Below, piece by piece: positions 34,119 to 47,176 of a stretch of DNA of 64,000 bases. Position numbers and translations under genes: made by a program. The notes beneath the pieces were generated by a model. It was not told the DNA's origin and searched no databases. It saw only the letters and a program-made list of their open reading frames with translations. How positions within the stretch are numbered: position 1 is the first letter of the stretch; each line of letters opens with the position of its first letter. The stretch is from Gigaspora rosea (Eukaryota > Glomeromycota > Glomeromycetes > Diversisporales > Gigasporaceae): assembly GCA_003550325.1 (NCBI GenBank), contig QKWP01000498.1, positions 144,680 through 208,679 on the forward strand, in the 5' to 3' direction.

Positions 34119-35327
34119 GGCAAGTTGATGTTTATAGGTAATGATGTTAAAGATCAGATGGTATCAAAGGTAATTTTAAGTTCTTGTGACGAATGCAGTT
34201 CCATGTTGATTAGAAGTCTCGTCTGACACTGGTGATGTTAATGAAATTGGAGAGGTTAATACTGAAAATATCTTCTTAATACTTCAAACTTTAACTGGAG
34301 TCACGTGACCAGTTGGCAAGGATTTCATAGAGATTTACTATATCGGGAATTCGAGTCAATTTAACGTTAAATCGTTCCGTTGAATTGAGTCTCGAAGAGC
34401 TTATTATATTTAAAGCGAATTCGAGAATAATACAATTCAGATAAGCATATATGAAATTTGTAGTAGACGAGAACTGATTTTCCTTTGTTAAATTTTGTCA
34501 TTTATATATTTTTTAAATTTTTAGAGCACTACGCTGAATTTATAGCGATGCACTAATAATTAAGCGTTACGCTGAAATCTCTGCGTGTCGCTGAAAATTT
34601 GGCGCTACGCTGAAAAACTAGCGTTTTCGCTGAAAAGCTAACATTACACGATTAACTACGCACCCAACTACTAATTATTCCATTTTAGCAAAGATATAAA
34701 GACGTGACATAATAATAATAGTATTACCAAAATTGACCACTGTTACCCGGAATTAAAAATATACATGTAGAAGACTACCGAATAAGGCATTTCCTACCAT
34801 TTCGAAAGTAAACATATTAATTTGTTACTGTTGCAAGGTGTTTATGAATAATACTATTACAATAAAAAGTCCGTGGATAATTTCTTAGTATATGCAGTTT
34901 ATCTACCCACTACTGTCTTGTGAAACTAGTTTATTTACCCACGATTTTACCACGAGGCTATTTTACATCAGAGTGATGCCCCAAACTGTATGTTTCATAT
35001 GTTAGTAAATTTTGCATCTCTAAGGTTTTTGATTTAACTATAATTATAGCAAAAAATACAATAATTTTATTACAATTATGATAAGTTACATCATTATGGC
35101 TGTACCGCTAGGTTTAATACAACTCAATTTCAAAGCTTACTTTTAAATCTAACATTTCTCCGATCATGGTTTCGTGCAATTGCGTTGCACAGCTACTTAT
35201 AAATAAACTAAGGAGACATTATATATTAATCTTTAATAGTCAAACTGTATAGTTTACTATCTATAAAAAAGTTGATTAGCCTTTACTATAGCATAGATAA
35301 TAAATTAATTAAACAATTAAATTTATA
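34119..35327. other. Unit 2 non-coding DNA and 3' flank of kinase B
   Basis: Parallels 5945-7400 plus 16663-17079. The empty gypsy 1 site is at 34886-34910 and the hAT MITE of unit 3 is absent here (ACTGTTAC near 34740). No gene is seen. Confidence 0.65.
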
Positions 35328-38300
35328 TTACATACCTTTACAAAGTGAATTAGTATAATAAATAAATTTACTTGTATACATTGATTTAGGATATACTGGA
35401 AAATTCATATTTTCATTTTCTTTTAATATTTCTTCTGATTCTGATAAATCTAATAAAATCTTCTCATTAATTTGCCATTCTGTAAAAATTTCATGAATTT
35501 TTGCTGCCGAGGGACGATTTTCTGGATCTTCATCCCAACATTTTTCCATGAGTTTTATATAACATTGTGGTGTATTCTTGATAATAATTGGCCGTAAAAT
35601 TATTATTACATATTTCCAATTGAAGTTGAGGTCCAATTTTTGATTATAAAATACAGATTTTCCATATAAAATTTCCCACATAATTATTCCAAATGAATAG
35701 ATATCAGATGCTGTAGTATATTGCTTTCCATTTAAAATTTCTGGAGCGATATATGGCAAAATTCCATAAACACCACTAGATTCGGCTTTTAACATATTGG
35801 ATGATATTGAAAGCCCTAAGTCTGCAATATATGCGCTATGTAAATTATACTGCAAAACATTACCACTATGTAAATCTCGATGAATAATATTTTTTGAATG
35901 AATTGCCTGAAGGTCTGAAGCTATGCAATGTAGAAGTGTTAATTTATCTTCCCATTTCATTCGTGCAACATGGTGAAGATTTTCTCGCAAAGAGCCTTTT
36001 GAAGCATATTCCATTACAAGAATATAATCTTCAGAGGTATCATGTTTAGATATGCCATAACACTTTAAAAATGATGGATTTTCATAACCAATATCGCAAT
36101 ATGCTTTTAGCTTTAATAATAAAAAATAAACATTAAATGTAACCAATTAGAACACTAAATATTGTTAAAACCTTTTAAGTAATTTACCTCTGTTATAAAT
36201 TCCTTATGACATCTTTTTGATCCATGTAACAATTTAAGCGCAATGTCAGATGTAACATTTCGATTTGAGTCATTCCATTCAGCATAGTATACAGTAGCAA
36301 ATCCACCCTCTCCTATTTTTCTAATTTTTTCAAATCGATTATAGGGAATCCATGATAGTTTATATTTATTTTCATTAATTATTTCTTTTAGATCATCTTC
36401 AATGTCAAAATATTCTTGCATAGTTCCGTTTTTGACTAAAAATTCATTTCTTAGATCGCAAATAATTAATAAATTATAAAATAAATTATAATAGAATTAC
36501 CTGATAATTGTTCCTTTTCCCTAATTTAATAGAAATTTTGTAAGACACTAACTATAAAAAATAAAAGTATTGTATATAAAAAATGGGATATTTACTTTTG
36601 AAACCAATAATTAGCTTTTTGCAAATCTCTTGTTACTCCAATTCCATTTCGATAACAATTCCCAACATTATTCATTGCAGTTAAATTGTTCATATCAGCA
36701 GATTTTTTAAAATAAATAAATGCCATATGTTCGTCTTTTTCAGCTCCAATACCTTTTTCATAACAAAATCCAACATTATTTGCACCATTATCGTTTCCCA
36801 TTTCTGCAGATTTTTTATAATAAACAAATGCCTTCTGTTCATCCTTTTCAACTCCAATTCCATAACCATAGCAACTTCCAACAGAAAATATTCCAGAACT
36901 ATTACCCATATCTGCAGACTTTTGAAAATAAATGAATGCTTTATGCTCATCCTTTTCAATTCCAATTCCAATTTGATAACAACGACCAATATTATATGCA
37001 CCAAGGGCATCACCCAAATCAGCAGATTTCTGATAATAAGCGAATGCTTTATTTTCATCCTTTTCAACTCCGATTCCTTCTTCATAACAATAACCAATAT
37101 TGATTATTCCACCAGTATCTCCCATATCAGCGGATTTCTGATAATAAATAAATGCTTTATGTTCATCCTTTTCAACACCAATTCCTTTTTCATAACAACA
37201 ACCAACATTGCGTGTTCCGCTAGCATCGCCAATATCAGCAGATTTTTGATAATAAATGAATGCTTTATGCTGATCCTTTTCAACTCCAATTCCATTTTGA
37301 AAACAATTGCCGACATTATCTGCACCAAGAGAATTACCCAAATCAGCAGATTTTTGATAATAGGTGAATGCTTTATGTTGATCTTTTTCAACTCCAATTC
37401 CTTTTTCATAACAATAACCAACATTATTTGCACCAAGAGCATTACCCATATCAGCAGATTTTTGATAATAGGTGAATGCTTTATGTTCATCCTTTTCTAC
37501 TCCAATTCCATTTTGATAACATTCACCAACCCTGCGTGTTCCTTCTGCATCGCCCATATCAGCAGATTTTTTATAATAAGCGAATGCCTTATGTTCATCC
37601 TTTTTAACTTCAATTCCTTTTTCATAAAAATAACCAACACCGTTTATTCCACCAGCATTATCCATATCAGCAGATTTTTGAAAATTAATGAACGCTTTAT
37701 GTTCATCCTTTTCAATTCCAATTCCATAAAGATAACAATGACCAACACTATACATCCCATCAGTATTACCCATATCAGCAGATTTTTGATAATTAATGAA
37801 TGCTTTATGTTCATTCTTTTCAACTCCAATTCCACTTTGATAACAATTACCAACCATATTTGCACCACGAGCATCGCCCAAATCAGCAGCTTTTTGATAA
37901 TAGATGAATGCCTTCTTTTCATCCTTTTTAATTCCAATTGCGTTTTCATAACAACGACCAACATTGTATATTCCATTAAGATCACCAATATCAGCAGATT
38001 TTTGATAATAAATGAATGCCTTATTTTCATCCTTTTTAATTCCAATCCCGTTTTCATAACAATAACCAACACCAACTATTCCACCGGTATTGCCCAAATC
38101 GGCCGATTTTTGGTAATAAATAAATGCCTTATGTTCATCCTTTTCAACTGCAATTCCTCAAAAATAACAATAACCAACACTGCACATTCCGTTAGCATTT
38201 CCCATATCAGCAGATTTTTGATAATAAATGAACGCCTTATCTTCATCCTTTTCAACCCCAATTCCATCTTCATAACAGATGCCAAGTGAAATCATTCCAT

Positions 38301-38412
38301 TAGTATCACCCATATCAGCAGATTTTTGAAAATAAATGAACGCTTTATGTTCATCCTTTTCAACTCCAATTCCAAGTAAATAATTGTTTCCAAGGTTATT
38401 AAGGTATGACAT
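35328..38412 (-). CDS. Kinase B: Sel1-repeat/TKL-type protein kinase, one in-frame stop
   Basis: Three exons on the minus strand: 36596-38412, 36188-36449, 35328-36110. The introns (146 and 77 bp) have GTAAAT donors and AG acceptors, and this joining keeps the frame. The first exon encodes about 17 Sel1-like repeats of 36 aa (type GIGVEKDEHKAFIYYQKSAD), TPR-like helical pairs for protein contacts. Then come the kinase lobe with GEGGFATVY and the Lys in IALKLL, the catalytic loop HRDLHSGN, DLG in place of DFG, and APE in YIAPEIL, so catalysis is plausible. A TGA interrupts repeat 3 near 38155. It may be a real nonsense mutation or a base error; translation from a later Met would drop two repeats. 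The substrate is unknown; it is probably cytosolic, with no signal peptide. Confidence 0.88.
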
Positions 38413-39496
38413 AGTTGGTTATTTATGATGAAATAGATGATTATAAATTTTTTTAATTTTATGGAAAAACCGAAAATAAGAGCATATAAATTATGTACGA
38501 TTATTTTTCAGATTTTTATGCCACTATCGAGTAACGTCAGATGAGATTTTGTACAACTAAGTTGCATAACTTTCATTATGAGTAACGTTAGATGAGCAAA
38601 AATTTATTATGAGTAATGTCATGTGAGCTTCAGCTTTCAAGCCCCAGATATTTTATTTCTTTTACTTGAAAATTATGTGTATAAATTTTGCATTTTTATT
38701 GGGTGACATATGTGGCAAAGCAGGATCTGAATGCATATTAGGAACTTAATGTGTAGCACCTTTACAGGGTATATTTAGTACTTTCTTCGATATACAACTT
38801 TTGCGCGCAGTCTGTGAATCTATACTGCTGCTTTCGATTAAATACGTAAAAAGCAAGACTATACGATTAATTTCAACCGCAATATTATAACAAGAAATAG
38901 TGAAAAATGATTTTTTGACATAAATATCAGTGGCCTGATGCAAATTTTTTTGTATATTCGTTGGATATTAGGTATTTTTTTTTTTTTTGTAGGATTATTT
39001 ATTGGGTTGATAAAATGATAATCGCTGATCATCAAAGATGAGAATGAAAAAGGTTGTTATATACATATTGATTATTGGATTACATTTCTTAGATATGACG
39101 TTAGCACACACAATCAGATTGATGTATAAGTGTTTCTCCATATAATTCTAGTGTCGCCTGTAAAAAAAATTTAGTCGATATCACTGTAAATACTGAAATA
39201 TAATAGGTTGGTTCAGATTAATTTATAAAGTAAGCGGGAGTTTAAAACTCCTATATTATTATAATAAAAATAAATAAAATTTATAGATCGCTTATTTCTA
39301 AAAAAAATTTATTTGATATCAGACATCTAATCATTAATTCTGAACACACATTCCTCATTTAATTTATTCTTTTCACGTTGACATTGTTTGCAAAAGGTAA
39401 TGATTAATTATTTATTGATTAATATCGATGTATTTATAATCTATTCAGTTCTTATTTACTTTTTTATTTATTCATGCTGTGAATTAATGAACGTTA
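38413..39496. other. Upstream region of kinase B
   Basis: Parallels 19192-19897 and 24397-24850. Here GAGAATGAAAAAGGTTGTTA runs unbroken at 39040, showing that the block 19898-24396 is absent. No ORF is supported. Confidence 0.6.
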
Positions 39497-40798
39497 GGCC
39501 GTTCGAAGTTGATTCTTTGGTTAACATCACTTTTCCAGGACTCATGGGAGGGGGGAGGGGGTAAAATGAAACGAACATATGAAACGAACATATAAAAATG
39601 AAGCAATTTCATTGGTTGATGTAAATCAGGTGACTGGTGATAGTCATTCAGCGTTTTGATTGGCTGTTCATTTTTCGCGGGAGGGGGAGACTTCAGCTGG
39701 GGGTGATGTTATCTGAAAAATTAACTTCAAACGGCCTTAACATTACATTCCTCTTATAAAAGAAAGGTGCAAAAATAAATAAATATCGCATATAATTAAT
39801 TTATCATAAAAAGTATTTTATCCGATAAAAAGAACTTCGTACGTATGTACAATTTTTACAGGCAAAATTCTCGTGATATAGTGATCGGATCTGCATCATT
39901 TTAAAGTATATATGCAGCGATCACAGATTGGAATTTTGGGGTTTCCAAATTCCTATTGGTCGAGCAAATTTTGTCCCGAATGGTTCCGTAAAAGCTAAAT
40001 GTTTATTCAAATATTTCTTCTCGTTAATACTAGTTTTCTAGCTCTTCACAATCGANTTCCGTAAAAGCTAAATGTTTATTCAAATATTTCTTCTCGTTAA
40101 TACTAGTTTTCTAGCTCTTCACAATCGAACAAAAAGCTCTTCGGAAGCTCTTTATTCAGCAGTTTTTTGTTGAATCGTTTTATTGCAAACTGAAATAAAC
40201 ATATATGAGAGGACAGCAAATAGGAATTAAAATTTTAGCTTTATTTTTTATTATTTATTTATTTATTTATTTTTTTTTAAGTTTTTATTTTTTTAATTCG
40301 TTTTTTATTTTTAAATTATTTTATTTAACCGCGAAATAACGCACAGAGTTATTTCGAGTTTCGGTCTGAAATAATCTTTTTTTTAGGCCGATTTCGTGGT
40401 TATGCAGTATTTATTTTTTTTTAATTTTTACCGGGGGACATCAAAGAGGAAGGGGAGGGGTGATGTTAACCGAAATCTTAAATTCAAACGGCCTTAGATA
40501 GGTTTTAGGTCGTAATATAATAAGCAAATTGCCTAAGATCATCAGATTCTTAATTTGATTGGTCAGATATCACGTGATTCTGCTCCGCTTTAGACGACCC
40601 CATATAGAGCTAAGTACGTACGTTCGTACATACGTCAGCTACTAGTAATATCTTGCACGAAGTAATAAATCGAATTTATATATTGAATTTGATTTCTAAA
40701 TAATGATAATATTTCATTATTTTTATTTTTTTTCATATGTTCATTTTACCCGGGGGCCAGGGGGACCATTGGAACCAAAAAATTAACTTCAAACGGCC
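39497..40798. mobile_element. Nested GGCCGTTYGAAG MITE complex
   Basis: An insertion of 1.3 kb relative to unit 1 (site near 24860), bounded by GGCCGTTCGAAGTTGATTCT and the inverse of GGCCGTTTGAAGTTAATTTT, with TTA on both sides (39494-39496, 40799-40801). Two further right-type ends followed by TTA occur at 39736 and 40493. The simplest sub-element is 39497-39736 (240 bp). TTA duplication suggests PIF/Harbinger mobilisation. The interior is non-coding. Confidence 0.75.
40056..40056. other. Single-N assembly joint
   Basis: The roughly 70 bp starting TTCCGTAAAAGCTAAATG and ending CTCTTCACAATCGA occur identically on both sides of the N. This is almost certainly an unmerged overlap. Confidence 0.85.
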
Positions 40799-41639
40799 TT
40801 ATCGAAATATTATAATTTAACTATTCATTTATCATTTTGGAATTTGCATTAAATTAGTCTATAATAATAATGATTTTTATTATTTATGTACAGTATTACA
40901 GTTAATATCAATTTCATGTACCGCAACGCACTTAAAAGTGACTTTAATTTCGTTGAAAAAAATTCAAATTTGTTATTTTTCATCAAATGCCAATATTGTG
41001 CACTTAGTTAAAGGTCAAATATAAAATGCTCACCTTGGTTTATTTGAATAATGACAAAGTAATCATCTATACGCAAATTCTCATACGTGATTTACCAAAT
41101 CAGTCACGTTAATATTTTTTGGTTTTTTTTTTTCTAGATTTTTCCGTTCCTGGTTTTGAGCGACAACTTCGCGAAGCTATCTGGTTCCTAATGACACATG
41201 CAGATTTTAAATTGATGGGAATTAATAAACGACGCACAACACATTGACACCAGTGCACAAAATTTCCAGATGATCCAATCTGCTTTTTGTATTTTTTAAT
41301 CTGTAGTTCGGATCTAACGACAAATGAAATTTGGTTAAGTAACGTAAATTTCGGCTAATAAAATTTCGAACTAGAAATTTTTAATTAAATGGAAATCTTG
41401 TATTTTACAATGGATTTTGTGCTCGACTATGTAAAATTCACCAATAGAAATATTGATTGTTATGGATAAATGGACAAATATAAGATTATCAATATAGATT
41501 CCTATAATCATAAAAAATATTCTAGTGCTTCAATCAAAAATCAGGAAAAAATAAACTATTTTATAAAAATAAACATTTAAAAAATTTTACATTCTTAATG
41601 AACCAAATAAAAAATAATTAAAAGTTTAAACTTGATTAA
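40799..41639. other. Upstream region of the truncated BTB gene
   Basis: Parallels 24870-25710. It contains the conserved CCGTTCCTGGTTTTGAGCG...TTCGCGAAGCTA block at 41145-41190. Probably the BTB promoter region; no ORF is supported. Confidence 0.6.
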
Positions 41640-42411
41640 ATGGCATTAAACTTCTTTGAAAACTTTCAAATAATTATCTTGAACTTCTTGACGACAAGGA
41701 GGATTTTAACATAGTCATTAATGTTGGTGAATACCAAATACAAAGATATTCAGAGCACATTCGGCAATTTTAAGATATAGATCTTTATATTTCGTAATGA
41801 ATTAAATAATATCAGTAAAGATGAGAATAATATTAAAACAATTAATTTAAAAAATGTTACCATCCAACAGTTTGAAATTATTATAAATTAAGTTATTCTG
41901 TAAGGTATTCCATGATTTTTATATTACGTTGCAAGAAATTAATTTAAATATACATAAAATTTTTATACAAGATATATTTACGGAGGAATAGCCTTGCTCG
42001 AAAAACATGAAGCATCATTTATTTTTGAGCTTGTTCATATTACTTATGAATTTCTTTTGGATGAATTGGCCAAACAACTTCAAAATCAATTAATTGAAAA
42101 GGAAGCTCATTGGCTTCGATTACATTTTAATCGTATTTATGAAAAATGTTTCCAAAATAATAACCTTCAAGATTTACAAAACTGGTGTAGTAATATTGTG
42201 GCAAAGTACCCTAATATGATTTTTGATTCTAAAGATTTTTTTACGCTTCATGAAAACGCTTTAGTCTCATTTATTAGTCGTGATGATTTATAAATGGAAG
42301 AAGTAAAAATTTGGAATTAAGTTATGTTATAAAATGGGGAATTTCAAAAAATCCAAGCTTACCATCCGATCCTGAAGACTGGTCACGTGTGAATTTTTGT
42401 AAATTAAGGTC
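41640..42411 (+). pseudogene. BTB-domain gene, truncated (unit 2)
   Basis: Starts MALNFF at 41640. The first BTB half has frameshifts (a 1-2 base loss near VGEYQIQ, 41730). A decayed intron (about 41890-41980) leads to the second half, with an open stretch at 41994-42293 containing KHEASFIFELVHITYEFLL and DLQNWCSNIVAKYPNMIFDS. A stop (TAA) follows SRDDL, and the gene then ends abruptly where a MITE remnant begins at 42411. The TLDc domain still seen in unit 1 is missing. No functional product is expected. Confidence 0.82.
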
Positions 42412-42567
42412 CTCGAATTAAAATTATAAATCCTACCAAAATCCACTTATACTCAAAAAAACCCTAAATCCTAACCTAACTGGTAAAAAAAGCTAAGAAA
42501 ATGCACCTTAAAAATTTTAGAAAATTTTATATTAAAATAATTAAAATTTCCAGCTTCAGCCTCGACA
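42411..42567. mobile_element. TGTCGC-GCTGAAGCT MITE, 5'-truncated copy 3
   Basis: Nearly identical to the right three quarters of 4097-4309, including the CAGCTTCAGCCTCGACA end and the following TTAATTATTATAATTG. The left end is lost at the junction with the BTB gene, which marks the rearrangement breakpoint. Confidence 0.85.
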
Positions 42568-42784
42568 TTAATTATTATAATTGTCTAATTATTATCTATA
42601 TATTAAAAAAATTGATGGTCAATTAACGTGTCTGTCGTTACACAGCTGTTCTACATATAGATAATAGTATTTCCGTCGATCTTACTATTTGTTTAGGTAG
42701 TACAAACACATGACGAGGATTTACCCAATCGGAGAGTGAAAATTTTGAAAATATGGAGACGAAAATATGCAAAACCTAATGATT

Positions 42785-43860
42785 AAATCGACCTTTGTGC
42801 ACTAATTAAAAATGACAGTAAAAAGCGATCGTTGTACACTAATTAAAAATGATGGTAAAAATTTACATATAGAACACGTTAATCTAACCCTATAGCCACT
42901 AACGTTAAGACTTTCTAAATTTTTTTCACACGCATTTAGTTTATTTACAAAATCGGATTTTCTATTTTGGTTTGTATTGCCTGCGCAAATAAGTAAAATG
43001 ATGCTATATTAGTTACTTCAAGTGCGAAGCGCCTTTTTTTTGTTTATAGGCAGCTTGCTAAAACAGATAAATTTAAACATTCGATAATTCCGTATCAGCC
43101 CAATAAAGAATCAAAACACGCGTAAAAGAAGCAAAAACTAAGATTTATATCGATCTTTGCGCACTAATTAAAAATGTCATTAAAATCGCACTAATTAAAA
43201 TGACATTAAAAATCGATCTTTGTGCACTAATTAAAAATGCCATTAAAAATCGATCTTTGTGCACTAATTAAAAATAACATTAAAAATCGATCTTTGTGCA
43301 CTAATTAAAAATGATGGTATATATAGAACGGATTAGTCTAACTCTATAGCCATTAATGTTAAGGCTTTACCTCTAAATATTTGTCTCTTGCATTTAGTTT
43401 ATTTACAAAATTGGATTTTCTATTTTGATTTGTATTACCTGCGCAAATAAGTAAAATGATCTATAGTAAGTTGTAATTTTTTACTTCAAGTACTTTTTTT
43501 TTGCTTATAGGTAACTTGCTAAAACAGATAAATTTAAACGCTTGGTAATTAAACAAAAAAACAAATGTTTAAATCGATCTTTGCGCACTAATTAAAAATG
43601 ATATTAAAAATCGACCTTTGTTCACTAATTAAAAATGACAATAATGAAAGTTTACATATAGAACGTTAATCTAATCCTATAGCCATTAACATTAAGGCTT
43701 TACCTCTAAATTTTTGTCACGCATTTAGTTTATTTACAAAATCAGATTTCCTATGTCGGTTTGTATTACCTGCGCAAATAAGTAAAATGATGATGTAATT
43801 TTTTGTTTATAGGCAACTTGCTAAAACAGTTAAATTAAAACGCTCAATAATTAAACAAAA
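42785..43860. repeat. Internal repeats of the Helitron
   Basis: Two nested levels. First, units of about 40 bp with CGATCTTTGTGCACTAATTA then AAAATGACATT, densest at 43140-43320. Second, a longer segment that recurs three times, with TTAGTTTATTTACAAAATCG...CCTGCGCAAATAAGTAAAATGA...TAGGCAACTTGCTAAAACAG (around 42935-43075, 43390-43540, 43725-43850). Confidence 0.85.
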
Positions 43861-44651
43861 ATTCATACTCATTAATTTTAACAAATTATTATAGCCAAGC
43901 TGAATAATAATTTGCATAAATATATGTAACACTTATAGAAAAACCAGGGAATATAAAATACTGATCAACTTTTTTTTGTAATAAGGGATTCGGTAGTATA
44001 GCACACTGAAGAGTTTCACTTTTCAAACTTATTATTTTAATTATAAAAATGAAATAAAATAATATTCAATTTACTTTTGATGAAAGATGTCTTATTAAAA
44101 AAAAAATTCAACCTTTTAAATAAAAACTTTTAAAAAACCTGCTATTTTTTTCTGTGTTTATTTCATTATGAGCATTGTGAATTTAGTATTGTTTACTGTT
44201 ATATACCTTCAAAGACTTAGTGCCCCATGGCACCTACTTATACCAAAACTACCGATCTCCCTATACATGTGCTATATTCTACATACGTACTTTTGTTATA
44301 ATAATTCTATTAAAATATGTACTAATAATACATGCCATTTTTATATACCAAAATAATGACTAAAACAAAATGTCATATAACATATCCACATGCATCCAAT
44401 CAGATAATCCGCATGTAATTATAAATACAATGCATTACACCTTAGCAGTAACGTGTAGCCACACACTGCAAAAAAAATGAATACAAATACACAGTCAACA
44501 CAAGAAACTTTTTGCAAACATAAAAACCGTCTAAAACAAGAATGATATGCAAGACTTATTTTATGTGACTAACCTTCAACTGATATATTAAATTCATATT
44601 AAGATACTTAAAATATTAATTACTTAATTTAAACAATTGTGTTTAAATATA

Positions 44652-44672
44652 ACCCGTCGTTTAACGACGGGT
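44652..44672 (+). terminator. Helitron 3' hairpin
   Basis: Perfect 8-bp stem with a 5-nt loop, extended by one T-A pair, placed as the rolling-circle replication terminator of Helitrons. Confidence 0.9.
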
Positions 44673-44683
44673 CTTACAACTAG

Positions 44684-45675
44684 TTGTTATAAAAAAACTC
44701 TTCAATATATGTATGCATATATGAAACTATATGAAACTATTTCTGAACTTTGGTCAATTATTAAAACTCTTTACAATACTCTAAATTACTATTGCTTGTA
44801 ATTAAAATGCTGCTAATTATCGTTAACTTTGCCAATTACATTCTGTTAAAATTTTGATAATATTTAAATCTTCAAATTATCTTTTTTAAAATTAATATTT
44901 AAACATTGTATGCATTTTCATTAATAAATCTGTTTTTGTCTTGTGGCAGTTTGCTTTATTCTTGTTATAAATTATCTGATTTAGAGCAGAATAATTATGG
45001 ATATAGTAGTAAAAAAACAAACACTACATAATAAACTATTAAATTCAATAAATTTCACAAATAATATATTATACAATTAAAATAAAAAATGTACAAAATA
45101 ATGAATAAAATTATTAAATTGAAATGTTTTTTGCAACAAAATTGTATAATTTTTTATTACATAAAGAAACTTATAAAAAATAATATAAATAGTTATTTAA
45201 CTGGACAGAGAATGCACATGCTAGTAATATCATATGATCCTTTAGATTATACAAAATAGATAATGTAATCAATTATTTTTATATTATCAATTTTATAATA
45301 CCAATTTTATAATAATGGTAATAATAATTTCAAAATATGTAATTAGTAGTGTGAGAATGGTCTTTTGTTAATCAGGGCTTTGTTTAATGGAGTAAGTTCT
45401 TTTTCTTATTGCTATCATTTACCTTATACTGAAGGCTGCTCTATCATCTCACTTTGATCCCAGTACCTCAAGCTAAGGACAACGCAAAAACCTTATATTG
45501 GTGATTAGACACCATGGCTATGAAAGCAATTCATAACTCTCATGTTGGTGATTAGGCTTCGCAGCTACAATATAATACAAGGATCTCATGTTTGTTGATT
45601 AGGCTTCGTGGTTATAATAGCAGTACAAGAACTATATCGTATTAGGTTCTGTAGCTGTGTGCTGCATGATGATTA
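44684..45675. other. Non-coding duplicated DNA
   Basis: Parallels 4337-5334 closely, including the GGTGATTAGGC minisatellite (about 45495-45675). No gene is seen. Confidence 0.7.
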
Positions 45676-45806
45676 GGTCTCACAAAGTTATTTTTTTATT
45701 TTTTTTATTTTTATTTTTTTTTATTTTATTTTTTTTTATTTTTATTTTTTTTTATTTTATTTTTTATTTATTTTTATTTTTTTTATTTTATTTTTTTATT
45801 TTTATT

Positions 45807-45838
<32 letters not shown>

Positions 45839-46324
45839 ATTTTTATTTTTATTTTTTTTATTTTATTTTTTTTTATTTTTATTTTTTTTATTTTATTTTT
45901 TTTTATTTTTATTTTTTTTATTTTATTTTTTTTTATTTTTATTTTTTTTAAAATTAATTTTCATTTTGCATTACATGGGTTTCAAAATTCATGGTCGGTT
46001 GATCAGTCAGATTTTTTTATTAATTTGTTATAAATTAATTTCTTTAAGTTGCATTTAAAGTCACACAAAGTTAATTTTACGCTTTGTATAATACGAAGTC
46101 AGAAAATTAGGTGGGAGAGTTGGCAGCAAATTTTTCTATCTGTCATATTGGACAATTTCTGAAACCAAGGTCTCTATCGGGCAATACCGGAGTAATTTAT
46201 AGAAAAATTAAATAGTACAAATAAAATAATTAGAACTATTGTGACTTAAAAAAAGCAAAAAAAATTGGAAAATTAAAAATAGGTCAGCAGGTAATATAAA
46301 ACGAAAATTTAGCTTTGTGTGGCC
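45676..46324. mobile_element. MITE of the GGCCACGCAAAG family, copy 3
   Basis: Left end GGTCTCACAAAGTTA, right end TTTAGCTTTGTGTGGCC. It is longer than copy 1 because of a T-rich expansion at 45688-45955, and lacks the nested hAT MITE of copy 1. Confidence 0.75.
45688..45955. repeat. (T3-9 A)n low-complexity tract
   Basis: Irregular T runs separated by single A. It produces a spurious Phe/Leu/Tyr-only ORF on the plus strand. Confidence 0.95.
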
Positions 46325-46498
46325 TAAACATTGAGCCAATTTGGCTCAAACTGATTATGTAATATGGTGTGTAATTTTTAATAAGAGAGTTCTTATATAG
46401 TTTCGATGTTTTTGGAGCAAAGACAAAGTTATTGAAAGTAATAAGATTGATGTGATAATAGCAAAGTTTGATGTATATAGGTAAGATCAGATGCCCTA

Positions 46499-47104
46499 TG
46501 TTACGGAATATTCGAGCAAATTCTCATTGTCATTTTAATTTTTCTTGTAATAATTAGTGTATGTTCGGATAATTGTATGGTTTTTCCTTATTGTGTAAAA
46601 GGCTTAGTAGATTTGAAGGTTCTCTAAACCATCGATTTTAGTCTCAAACCTACCGTAGTGGTTTGAAACCAACCAGAGTGGTCCGAAACCAGTCAGAGTG
46701 GTCCAAAACCATTGATGATGGCCCGAGAACTAAAATGTTTGGTTTTGAACTTATAGATTTTAAAAGTTATAAATACAACCATTGAAATTAATAAAGGAGG
46801 GACATTCCTTCCCGTTTTTATCCTAGTACATCTATATATATACATTGATACTTATAACATCCTTGTATCATTCGCCTTAAACAATTATTAATAAATAATA
46901 AAATATAAGTTTACTTCGTTAAACCCGTGATTGCTAAATCTAGTTAGTGTGACCCGAACCTTTATTGTTTATTAATAATATCAAGTATAATCGATCTAGA
47001 TCGATCACCCTTAAATATTGCTACGCATATACCATTGTTCGTTCAATTTAGATATATATATATCTTAAAATAAATAATAATACATTCCTTTGTGTTTTTC
47101 TCAC
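46499..47104 (+). repeat. 5' LTR of gypsy 2
   Basis: Starts TGTTACGGAATATTC and ends near TTTTTCTCAC(A). It contains tandem GTGGTTTGAAACCAACCAGA-like units (46650-46715). No TGG primer-binding site follows directly, so the priming mode is unclear. Confidence 0.88.
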
Positions 47105-47176
47105 AAAATAAATTAAGTTTGTAGATAAGAAATAAAAGTCCCTACAAACCTGAATTTATAGTAAACTACCTTCAAT

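Larger units (their letters stand above)
42595..44683 (+). mobile_element. Complete non-autonomous Helitron, 2089 bp
   Basis: Begins TCTATATATTA and ends CTAG, with an 8-bp hairpin ACCCGTCG-TTTAA-CGACGGGT (44652-44672) seven bases before CTAG. It sits between A and T, without target duplication. The paralogous segment at 4331-4340 reads TTATTATTGT with no insertion, which matches an exact empty site. These are the defining Helitron features. No Rep/helicase is encoded, so it depends on a partner. The 62-aa ORF at 44168-44356 has no support. Confidence 0.95.

Noticed and set aside
36727..38289. 520-aa plus-strand ORF, the longest in the window
   Set aside because: It is the antisense shadow of the Sel1 repeats of kinase B; the 108-bp unit happens to lack stops on that strand. 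Shorter shadows occur at 18566-18943 and in kinase C.
44168..44356. 62-aa ORF inside the Helitron
   Set aside because: No Rep/helicase or known domain; not supported in repeated segments of the same element.
45657..46058. 133-aa Phe/Tyr/Leu ORF resembling a membrane protein
   Set aside because: Encoded by the (T3-9 A)n low-complexity tract inside a MITE.
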